Position numbers and translations under genes: made by a program. DNA of 12,070 nt, from contig DAIDJT010000053.1 in assembly GCA_027451265.1 (NCBI GenBank), positions 1 to 12,070 of the forward strand. Direction: 5' to 3'. This document shows, in pieces, positions 6,791 through 12,070 of this stretch. The notes beneath the pieces are model-generated. The model was not told the origin of the DNA, searched no databases, and saw nothing but the letters and a program-made list of their open reading frames with translations. How positions within the stretch are numbered: position 1 is the stretch's first letter; each line of letters opens with the position of its first letter. Origin of the DNA: Bacteroidales bacterium. GTDB lineage: Bacteria; Bacteroidota; Bacteroidia; Bacteroidales; VadinHA17.

Positions 6791-7750
6791 TCAAACTTTC
6801 TGACCAAAAGGAAGCTTCTGCAAATCAGCATTCCCGCCAGACACAATAATTTCCACTTTTTTACCGCTGAACAGTTCCCTGTTTGCCAGCACAGCAGCCA
6901 GGGGGACGGCTGATGAAGGTTCAACAACTATCTTCATGCGGGTCCACATCAGTGCCATTGCCTCTGCTATCTGTTCCTCAGTCACCGTGAGGATGTCGTC
7001 GACATTATTCCTTATGACCGAGAATGTTCTTTCGCAGAGCGAAGTGAGGAGTCCGTCTGCTATTGTGCGTGGTGGCAGTGCGGGCTGGATGGTGCCTGTG
7101 CGGAGCGATCTGGCCGCATCGTCGGCCAGCAGCGGCTCGGCCCCGTATATTTTTGCGGCGGGAGCCATATGCCGGGTTGTTATGGCCGAGCCGCTGAGGA
7201 GGCCGCCGCCGCCGACCGGTGCGAGGACCGCGTCAGGGCCAGGCACCTCTTCGAGCAGTTCCATCGCCGCGGTCCCCTGCCCGGCGATGATATAAAAGTT
7301 GTCATATGGATGGATCATCGTCGCGCCGGTACGATCAATCACCCCGGCGGCGGCGGCCTCACGCGCCGCCAGCGTGGGCTCACAGAAGGTGATCTCCGCG
7401 CCGTAGCCCTCCACCGCCCTCTTCTTCACTTCAGGAGCCGAGGAGGGCATCACAATATATGCCTTCACCCCGCGCATCACCGCAGCATGAGCCAGCGCGG
7501 CAGCATGGTTGCCCGACGAGTGCGTCACCACGCCGGCGGCGCGCTGCGCCTCCGTGAGATTCAGTACGGCATTCGTGGCACCCCTGAACTTGAAGGCCCC
7601 TACCTTCTGGAAGTTCTCACACTTGAAAAAGAGCCTCGCTCCGCTGATGGCATCAAGCTGCTTCGAGGTCAGCACCGGCGTGCGGTGAACATGCGGCCCG
7701 ATAAGCCTCATGGCTGCCTCAATATCTTCAAACTTCGGAATGAATAACAT
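6791..7750 (-). CDS. PLP-dependent serine/threonine dehydratase or serine racemase-like enzyme
   Basis: 319 aa, fold-type II PLP enzyme with no C-terminal regulatory ACT domain, so the short catabolic type rather than biosynthetic IlvA. The PLP lysine is K54 in GAFKFRGA. SSGNH (78-82) provides substrate and cofactor contacts, GGGG (180-183) is the phosphate-binding loop, and S304 in SGGNADL faces the pyridine nitrogen. S79 aligns with Ser84 of mammalian serine racemase, the second catalytic base. E205, A209 and D211 in AEPLLADD align with that enzyme's metal site (E210, A214, D216). It may therefore racemise or dehydrate serine, or act as threo-3-hydroxyaspartate or threonine ammonia-lyase; sequence alone cannot decide. 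Products would be pyruvate or 2-oxo acids plus ammonia, or D-serine. It starts 14 nt after the M61 peptidase and is probably co-transcribed. Confidence 0.9.
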   Translation of the reverse strand: MLFIPKFEDIEAAMRLIGPHVHRTPVLTSKQLDAISGARLFFKCENFQKVGAFKFRGATNAVLNLTEAQRAAGVVTHSSGNHAAALAHAAVMRGVKAYIVMPSSAPEVKKRAVEGYGAEITFCEPTLAAREAAAAGVIDRTGATMIHPYDNFYIIAGQGTAAMELLEEVPGPDAVLAPVGGGGLLSGSAITTRHMAPAAKIYGAEPLLADDAARSLRTGTIQPALPPRTIADGLLTSLCERTFSVIRNNVDDILTVTEEQIAEAMALMWTRMKIVVEPSSAVPLAAVLANRELFSGKKVEIIVSGGNADLQKLPFGQKV

Positions 7751-7764
7751 ACCAGCCCTGTTTA

Positions 7765-9672
7765 TCAGTTCACCTGCCTGAACAGGTCCTTGAAAATCAA
7801 CTCCTGCTCAGGTGTCATCTTCTCCTTCTTCATGATCACAAACCTTGCCCTGCCACCCGGAGCCGGGGGAGCCTCCTCCTTGAGATACAGCCCTGCATAG
7901 TCAAGATACCTGTCATAATCAGGCCTGACAGTCGACGATGCCCAGCCGAACAGCTCTCCAAGGTCTGTCCCTGCAGCCTTCTCGCACTCCGCACGGAACT
8001 CCCCATCCGTAAAACCCCGGCCAAGCTTCTTGTGGTAGTCATAATAAAGGGTCCGCATCACATCGTCAAGCGACTTACTGTTGCCACTGCTCTGCCTGAT
8101 CTTAAGGTCAAGCAGCAGACCAAGGCCGCATCCCTTGTCGTAATATGAGATGGTTGTATTCTGGCTGTTCTCGCTGAAGCTGAAGAAATTGATCCAGGTG
8201 TCAAAGCTTGAGAGGGTGGCCGACTGCACCCGGCTGCCGGGAATCGATTCATATGCTGAGATTGACCGGCTGAGCGACTCCAGCATCTCATCCCGGGTCA
8301 TGAACCCTGCCCGGTTCATGATTATGTTTTCATAATAAACCGTGAATCCCTCTGAAACCCAGAGCATGTTGGTATAGTTCTCCCTGTCATAGTCAAACGG
8401 ACCGAGGGCTATCGGCCTGATGGTCTTAATATTGTACAGATGGAAGAATTCGTGTGCTATGAACTCCATCCATCCCCTGAACGACCTCCGGTCGGCAGGA
8501 TATATATCCCCGTCTTCCCTGCCGGTAAAAACCGCCATTGAGTTAAGATGCTCAAGGCCTCCCATCCCTTGTCCCATAATCAGGAAAGTATAATGGCTGT
8601 ATGGCATCTCGCCTATGATGCTGACTGCGCTTTCCACAACCCTGGCATAATCGCGTTTAAGGGCTTCCCTGTCATAGCTGCCAGGGTTCAGCACTGCAAT
8701 ATGGTGAGGCACGGTGTTGACTGTGAAAGTCATCACCTCCTGGTTTCCCGCCAGAACGGGGCTGTCGAACAGCACATCGTAGCATGAAGCGCTGAATGTC
8801 TGCTCCAGTCGCTGCGCCGGTGCCACACCGGAATCGGCAGTAACCGGTTTCCTGACGGTGGTGGTTGCCTTCACAATACCGGCAGCGTTGGTGACCGGCT
8901 TATTGCCTGCGGAGTTGATTGCCTTCTCCCGGCCCGCTGCAGTGGTGACAGGTTCCAGTCCGTCAGAGCCGGTGACCGGCTCCAGTCCTGTGGAGACGGT
9001 AGTCCAGCCTGGATACAGGTCGAGGGTGACTCTGCTTGGTGATTTAATGGCATCTTCCGGGTAAAGGAAGAGGGCTGCCGGCACGATGAAGGCATGGGTT
9101 GTATCGATGAAAGCATCGGCAACGGAATGGCTGTTGCCATAGACAATCCATGATGCTGTCAGTGAGCCAGCACCGCCGGTGGCTACCTTCCAGATGTTCT
9201 TGGATGACTTCAGGAAGTGACATTCCCTGCCAGCGGCATCCCTGATCTCCTGGCGGCTCAGGTTCTTCGGGTAGTTCTGTATCCAGTAATAGCCAGGGGT
9301 CCATACAGGCATTTTCAGCACCAGTGTATCGGCACTTACACCGTCAATGGTCATTGTGACCCGGAAGTTATGGTTGACGGCATCATCCATTGATATCCTG
9401 TAGTTTATCATGAGGTCTGCCGGAGCGGAGGCGGGTGACCCGGCAGGGGCTGGAAAGCTTGCGGAGGCAGTTGACCCGGCAGGGGCCGGGGAGCCTGCGG
9501 AGGCAGGTAATACGGTAGGGGCCGGGGAGCCTGTTGTCACAGAGAGTTTGCCACCGGCAGAGCAACCGGTAAGGGTGGCTGAGGTGACGGATGCATAAAA
9601 CAAAAGAATCACAGTAAGTGTCAGCAAACCATAACGGGATGCTTTTGTGACTGGTCTGAATTTAATATTCAT
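7765..9672 (-). CDS. M61-family (glycyl aminopeptidase-like) metallopeptidase lipoprotein
   Basis: 635 aa from the ATG at 9672. An upstream ATG at 9705 would overlap hipT and add 11 polar residues before the signal peptide. Residues 1-36 are a lipoprotein signal with lipobox L-T-G-C and lipidated C37, so the enzyme is on the periplasmic or outer face of a membrane. Next come a Ser/Pro/Ala linker of 12-residue repeats (about 48-83) and the M61 N-terminal beta domain (from about 87), which carries a 9-residue-repeat insert at about 226-280. The catalytic domain has H407-E408-F-F-H411 and third zinc ligand E441 in WVSEGFTVYYE. M61 members remove N-terminal Gly or Ala or act as broader exopeptidases. 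The protein ends soon after RYLDYAGLYLKEE; the C-terminal PDZ domain usual in the family appears to be missing. It lies 16 nt after hipT and 14 nt before the dehydratase. Confidence 0.9.
   Translation of the reverse strand: MNIKFRPVTKASRYGLLTLTVILLFYASVTSATLTGCSAGGKLSVTTGSPAPTVLPASAGSPAPAGSTASASFPAPAGSPASAPADLMINYRISMDDAVNHNFRVTMTIDGVSADTLVLKMPVWTPGYYWIQNYPKNLSRQEIRDAAGRECHFLKSSKNIWKVATGGAGSLTASWIVYGNSHSVADAFIDTTHAFIVPAALFLYPEDAIKSPSRVTLDLYPGWTTVSTGLEPVTGSDGLEPVTTAAGREKAINSAGNKPVTNAAGIVKATTTVRKPVTADSGVAPAQRLEQTFSASCYDVLFDSPVLAGNQEVMTFTVNTVPHHIAVLNPGSYDREALKRDYARVVESAVSIIGEMPYSHYTFLIMGQGMGGLEHLNSMAVFTGREDGDIYPADRRSFRGWMEFIAHEFFHLYNIKTIRPIALGPFDYDRENYTNMLWVSEGFTVYYENIIMNRAGFMTRDEMLESLSRSISAYESIPGSRVQSATLSSFDTWINFFSFSENSQNTTISYYDKGCGLGLLLDLKIRQSSGNSKSLDDVMRTLYYDYHKKLGRGFTDGEFRAECEKAAGTDLGELFGWASSTVRPDYDRYLDYAGLYLKEEAPPAPGGRARFVIMKKEKMTPEQELIFKDLFRQVN
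8834..8995. repeat. about six 27-bp tandem repeats inside the M61 gene
   Basis: Units start at 8834, 8861, 8888, 8915, 8942 and 8969, and a degenerate partial copy follows. The clearest are 8942-8968 and 8969-8995, both around G-G-T-G-A-C-x-G-G-x-T-C-C-A-G-T-C-C. Units 8861 and 8915 resemble each other more (TTGCCTTC), suggesting a duplicated pair. 27 bp equals nine codons; in the protein the units read like STGLEPVTG, SDGLEPVTT and SAGNKPVTN. The array sits in the N-terminal beta domain, outside the catalytic part, and keeps the frame. Confidence 0.75.
9425..9532. repeat. three 36-bp tandem repeats encoding the Pro/Ala/Ser linker of the M61 lipoprotein
   Basis: Units 9425-9460, 9461-9496 and 9497-9532 each begin GCGGAGGC and share an AGGGGC-T/C-GG core. 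Units 2 and 3 both end CCGGGGAGCCT. 36 bp equals 12 codons, giving linker units of the GSPAPAGSxASA type just after the lipid-anchor cysteine. The linker probably holds the enzyme away from the membrane. Copy number may vary between strains by slippage. Confidence 0.8.
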
Positions 9673-9688
9673 GATCTTTGATGAAGTT

Positions 9689-10645
9689 TTAAAGTGAATT
9701 ACCATAGATCCTTTCAGCCCGTTCTCTTATCAGGTCATGATATGAGGTTTTCATTTCAACCGGCAGAAAACTTATATCAATGAAATCATGCCATTTATTC
9801 ATTGATACCAACATCTTATTGAAGATGTTTTCAATTGCCTTATGATCAATGTTAAACCTGTTTATCGCCTCAATGAAATCCTTCTTCCTGAGATTTTTCT
9901 TTTTGCCATTTAATGTAAGAGCCAGCTCTTCATCATCACCCTCCACAACAAGAGTTGAGGCAACCATATCATAGGCAGGACTCAGGATATAACCCATATC
10001 CGGAATATCAACAAGCGAGAAATTCTTCAGATGCATGTCAGCATTCCCGGTAAGAAATGAGAATAAAACCTGTTCAAAGAAATTTATCAGATCCAAACCA
10101 GGAGTGGCAGAATATCTGACAATCGCCTTCCCAATCTGCTCATGGGAGCCTTTATATTTATGCTCGGTCAGTCTTTCTGTAAGCTGACACATATCTTCCA
10201 TATGGATTTTTGTCGTGCCTGTCCTGTCAATCCGCTTCGTTATATATGAAAGCTGACCGGAACTCAACCCTATGAGGGAATGTGGTACAACATCAATTCC
10301 TGAAATCTCTGCAAGATGCATTGTAAGATCTTCCAGTTCAGGAAGAAACGGATATCGCTTTGCAGGCGGTTTTAGAATATATCCACCCCACAGACCTGCA
10401 ATCGTAAATCGCTGCGGTTCATCCTTTTTTGTCAGTTTCTCAAGGTGAAGTGACAATTTTGGCTGTGCTCCGGTAACAGATGTCTGGGACTTAATTACCT
10501 CCTCGGCCAGATTCAGCATCTGGTCTTCATTATAGGGCAATTCTGGAGGGAGGGCCGTACCGAATATTTTCCCGGAGCAGTAGCCGTGAAATTCAGGCCC
10601 TTCTTCATTCAATGGCTGGTAACAATATAGGCATCGTTTCATCAC
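9689..10645 (-). CDS. HipT-like serine/threonine kinase toxin (HipA-family core)
   Basis: 318 aa. HipA-family kinases phosphorylate aminoacyl-tRNA synthetases (GltX for HipA, TrpS for E. coli HipT) and stop translation. The Gly-rich loop reads S56-V57-T58-G-A-Q-P-K63, placing Ser-Val-Thr where HipT has its autophosphorylated SIS. The ATP lysine is K92 in GYILKPP, the catalytic loop is GNADMHLKNF with D203, and the metal-binding aspartate is D226 in SPAYDMVAS. The N-terminus has C5-x2-C8 and H20-x2-C23, a possible zinc knuckle. The protein lacks HipA's N-terminal subdomain, which is encoded by the separate gene upstream (6-nt gap), as in HipBST. All kinase residues are present, so it looks active. 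Its target cannot be told from sequence. The region is more AT-rich than mutL, suggesting transfer. Confidence 0.88.
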   Translation of the reverse strand: MMKRCLYCYQPLNEEGPEFHGYCSGKIFGTALPPELPYNEDQMLNLAEEVIKSQTSVTGAQPKLSLHLEKLTKKDEPQRFTIAGLWGGYILKPPAKRYPFLPELEDLTMHLAEISGIDVVPHSLIGLSSGQLSYITKRIDRTGTTKIHMEDMCQLTERLTEHKYKGSHEQIGKAIVRYSATPGLDLINFFEQVLFSFLTGNADMHLKNFSLVDIPDMGYILSPAYDMVASTLVVEGDDEELALTLNGKKKNLRKKDFIEAINRFNIDHKAIENIFNKMLVSMNKWHDFIDISFLPVEMKTSYHDLIRERAERIYGNSL

Positions 10646-10651
10646 CTGAGC

Positions 10652-10972
10652 TTATGATTTATCTTCCACGATGCTTACGGCTCCGATGCAATCCCTGCAA
10701 CATGCAAGCAACAGGCCCATCCTGTCACGGGCGTTCAACTTCCAATTCTTTTCAGCAATATCCAGTAGCCAACCCTCAGGAATCAGGCCATCAAAGAAAG
10801 AAAACAGATCCCTGCTGATAAACGGTTTATCCTGCAAGGGCAAGGTGAGGCTTACAGGCTTCGGAGCAGATCCGGCCAAATAACCGGGGTAATATATAAA
10901 TGTATACCCTTCCGTCGTCTCAGCTAAAAACCCAGCCAGGTCATTGTACATATATACTTTTGCTCTTCTCAT
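10652..10972 (-). CDS. HipS-like protein (stand-alone HipA N-terminal subdomain)
   Basis: 106 aa, corresponding to the N-terminal subdomain normally fused to HipA. It has strands around YTFIYYPGYL, then PVSLTLPL, FFDGLIPEGW with the family's L-P-E-G-like turn, and a C-terminal DRMGLLLACCRDCIGAVSI matching the end of the HipA N-domain. In the E. coli O127 HipBST system the equivalent protein, HipS, is the antitoxin that binds and inhibits the HipT kinase, while HipB adds repression. The same role is inferred here from size, domain and gene order. Three cysteines (in CCRDC) stand near the end. Its ATG overlaps the hipB stop by 4 nt (ATGA), and hipT follows after 6 nt, so all three should be translationally coupled. 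Confidence 0.85.
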   Translation of the reverse strand: MRRAKVYMYNDLAGFLAETTEGYTFIYYPGYLAGSAPKPVSLTLPLQDKPFISRDLFSFFDGLIPEGWLLDIAEKNWKLNARDRMGLLLACCRDCIGAVSIVEDKS

Positions 10973-11184
10973 TCATAAATGAGTTTTTCACGGTTTATTG
11001 GCTGGGGACCCAGCTCTTGTCCAAACAGCTTCAAAACCTGATTTACTTTATCCATTCTGAGTGTGGTTTTGCCCTGCTCGATATCACGGATAAATCGAAG
11101 TCCCACACCCGCTTTTAAAGCCAATTCATGCTGCGTCAGCCTGAGTTTCTTCCGCTTCTCTTTTAGAAAGTCCGATAATGTCAT
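10969..11184 (-). CDS. HipB-like HTH transcriptional repressor/antitoxin component
   Basis: 71 aa, a single Xre/Cro-type helix-turn-helix. Helices are RKKLRLTQHELALKAG (about 11-26) and recognition helix GLRFIRDIEQGK (28-39), followed by a dimerisation helix MDKVNQVLKLFG. The GVGLRFIRDIEQGK pattern is typical of small HipB-type regulators paired with HipA. It is predicted to bind as a dimer to the palindromes at 11202-11300 and to repress the module, alone or with HipS/HipT, as HipB does in E. coli. Start chosen at the ATG at 11184, the first in-frame Met, ahead of SDFLKEKRKKL. The stop overlaps the hipS start (ATGA). Confidence 0.9.
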   Translation of the reverse strand: MTLSDFLKEKRKKLRLTQHELALKAGVGLRFIRDIEQGKTTLRMDKVNQVLKLFGQELGPQPINREKLIYE

Positions 11185-11201
11185 TGGAGCTCTTTCATGA
11201 A

Positions 11202-11219
11202 TATACCTCTTCGGGTATA
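11202..11219. promoter_or_regulatory. operator palindrome 1 of the hip module
   Basis: TATACC-TCTTCG-GGTATA, perfect 6-bp arms, 17 bp before the hipB ATG. It lies in an exact 22-nt repeat (11200-11221 = 11241-11262). It resembles the layout of E. coli HipB operators (TATCC-N8-GGATA). A 7-of-8 match to the -7 box (TAACTTTA, minus strand, 11225-11218) overlaps its edge, so bound repressor would block transcription. Confidence 0.75.
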
Positions 11220-11242
11220 AAGTTAATTAAATTATTGAACAA

Positions 11243-11260
11243 TATACCTCTTCGGGTATA
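11243..11260. promoter_or_regulatory. operator palindrome 2 of the hip module
   Basis: Identical to operator 1 in all 18 bases and offset by 41 bp, which is close to four turns of B-DNA. Dimers on the two sites would lie on the same face of the helix. Confidence 0.75.
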
Positions 11261-11282
11261 AAATTCATACTAAATTCTGCAT

Positions 11283-11300
11283 TATACCCGAAAGGGTATG
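11283..11300. promoter_or_regulatory. operator palindrome 3 of the hip module (variant)
   Basis: TATACC-CGAAAG-GGTATG: one arm base differs and the spacer is that of the other sites read on the opposite strand with changes. It lies 40 bp from operator 2, continuing the four-turn phasing. Probably a lower-affinity site. Confidence 0.65.
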
Positions 11301-11486
11301 CCGGGCTATTCGAAAACAGAACGAAACTAGTTGCATTGCCATTGCCTCCAGATGATCAGTCAGAAATCAGCAACGGCGCCCGTTTTAGGTGGGCGCCGCC
11401 GCTATATTATCTGCAAAACAACTGGTTCCGGGGTGCTTCAAGTGGCTGCGAAGCCTGCGGGCACCACAGAACCTGCTGACGTTGGT
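11301..11486. other. intergenic region between the hip operators and hppA
   Basis: No gene is supportable here. It holds the GC-rich hairpin at 11374-11398, and at about 11431-11465 a second, weaker fold with GGTGC/GCACC ends and an inner GGCT-TCGC-AGCC on the minus strand, just past the hppA stop. A 7-of-8 match to the -7 box lies at 11322-11329 on the minus strand (TAGTTTCG), without a -33 partner. Confidence 0.4.
11374..11398 (-). terminator. GC-rich hairpin downstream of hppA
   Basis: CGGCGCCC at 11374-11381 and GGGCGCCG at 11391-11398 form a perfect 8-bp stem with a 9-nt loop, about 90 nt beyond the hppA stop. No clean T-tract follows on either strand (the minus strand continues TTGCTGATTTCT), so termination is only probable. 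It could insulate the hip module from hppA read-through. Confidence 0.4.
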
Positions 11487-12070
11487 TTATCCCATTATGC
11501 TCCACATGACCGTGAGGCCGGCGAGCACAACTGAAACCATTGACATAAGCTTTATGAGGATGTTGAGGGCCGGCCCTGAGGTATCCTTGAACGGATCACC
11601 AACGGTATCACCAACGACACCTGCTTTATGGCACTCGCTCCTCTTGCCACCATAGTTGCCTTTCTCAATGAATTTCTTTGCATTATCCCAGGCACCACCG
11701 GCATTGTTCAGCATACTTGCAAGGGTGAACCCGGCAGTCATGCCGCCAACAAGGAGGCCAACCACCCCGGGAACGCCAAGAACAAGGCCGGTTACAGTCG
11801 GAACAGCTATGGCAAGAAGTGACGGAAAAAGCATCTCACGCTGAGCGCCCTTTGTAGATATGGCAACACACTTTGCATATTCGGGTTTGCCTGTACCTTC
11901 CATGATACCAGGGATCTCGCGGAACTGACGCCTCACCTCGTCAACCATGCTTCCTGCAGCCCGTCCGACAGCTTTCATCGAGAGAGCGCTGAACAGGAAC
12001 GCCATCATGGCGCCAATAAATATACCAGCCAGAAGAAGCGGGTTAAGAACTGACAGATTATAGGCATTTA
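11487..12070 (-). CDS. hppA: membrane-bound ion-pumping pyrophosphatase, C-terminal part (partial)
   Basis: The frame is open to the window edge and 193 residues plus the stop are visible. The gene begins outside, and the Met at 12008 is internal. HppA hydrolyses pyrophosphate and pumps H+ or Na+ across the inner membrane. Recognisable family segments: NPLLLAGIFIGAMMAFLFSAL, VGRAAGSMVDEVRRQF, EIPGIMEGTGKPEYAKCV, NNAGGAWDNAKKFIEKGNYGGK, and HKAGVVGDTVGDPFKDTSGP with the Asp and Lys residues of the substrate site, then ALNILIKLMSMVS. The C-terminus is complete (SVVLAGLTVMWSIMG). The segment that tells K+-dependent from K+-independent types lies outside the window, so ion type cannot be judged. 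Family identity is very clear. Confidence 0.95.
   Translation of the reverse strand, partial: NAYNLSVLNPLLLAGIFIGAMMAFLFSALSMKAVGRAAGSMVDEVRRQFREIPGIMEGTGKPEYAKCVAISTKGAQREMLFPSLLAIAVPTVTGLVLGVPGVVGLLVGGMTAGFTLASMLNNAGGAWDNAKKFIEKGNYGGKRSECHKAGVVGDTVGDPFKDTSGPALNILIKLMSMVSVVLAGLTVMWSIMG

Noticed and set aside
7169..7747. 192-aa open frame on the plus strand opposite the dehydratase gene
   Set aside because: It is antisense to a clear PLP enzyme, has low-complexity Arg/His/Gly-rich composition and no recognisable motif. It is a by-product of GC-rich codon use.
8834..9532. Repeats in the M61 gene considered as a CRISPR array
   Set aside because: The units are contiguous, degenerate, multiples of three and coding. 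There are no unique spacers and no cas genes.
9673..9705. Upstream ATG at 9705 as start of the M61 peptidase
   Set aside because: It overlaps the hipT stop and places 11 polar residues before the signal peptide. The ATG at 9672 gives a normal lipoprotein signal with C37.
11331..11655. Short plus-strand open frames between the hip operators and hppA
   Set aside because: They overlap the hppA 3' end in antisense, contain the GC-rich hairpin and show no conserved motif.

Overview
The window looks like chromosomal DNA of a member of the Bacteroidota, probably a Bacteroidales- or Marinilabiliales-type anaerobe. The signs are several exact matches to the Bacteroidota -7 promoter box TAnnTTTG, few Shine-Dalgarno sequences, lipoprotein signal peptides, a Bacteroidota-style MutL, and the cluster of small membrane protein, mutL, two rhomboids and a membrane endonuclease/exonuclease/phosphatase (EEP) protein, which I recall from Bacteroidota genomes. 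Genus and species cannot be read from the sequence.

Layout. Positions 1-318 hold a possible 3' end of an unidentified gene and then non-coding DNA. At 325-765 (+) is a small lipoprotein. At 984-1511 (-) is a flavodoxin-domain protein, divergent from a plus-strand cluster at 1633-6715: a small protein with a C-terminal membrane anchor, MutL, two rhomboid-family membrane proteins and a membrane-anchored EEP-fold hydrolase. Spacings in the cluster are 9 nt, 52 nt (with its own -7 box), a 1-nt TGATG overlap and a 62-nt overlap. It converges at about 6715-6791 on a minus-strand array read from 11184 down to 6791: hipB, hipS-like, hipT-like, an M61-family lipoprotein peptidase and a serine/threonine dehydratase or racemase-like PLP enzyme. 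At the right edge is the 3' end of hppA, the membrane proton- or sodium-pumping pyrophosphatase (minus strand).

The most interesting system is the hipB-hipS-hipT-like module (9689-11184). It encodes a 71-aa HTH protein, a separate 106-aa HipA N-terminal-type protein and a 318-aa HipA-family kinase, in the order of the tripartite HipBST toxin-antitoxin of enteropathogenic E. coli. The kinase has a Ser-Val-Thr motif in its Gly-rich loop, where HipT has its autophosphorylated SIS, and an N-terminal C-x2-C...H-x2-C knuckle. Upstream lie three near-identical palindromes (TATACC-N6-GGTATA) spaced 41 and 40 bp apart, about four helical turns, which I infer to be HipB operators. The module is visibly more AT-rich than mutL, suggesting horizontal acquisition. 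The M61 peptidase gene follows hipT by 16 nt and may be read from the same transcript.

A second notable point is the M61 gene, which carries two different in-frame minisatellites: 3 x 36 bp just after the lipid-anchor cysteine and about 6 x 27 bp inside the N-terminal domain. I found no tRNA, rRNA, CRISPR array or insertion sequence.
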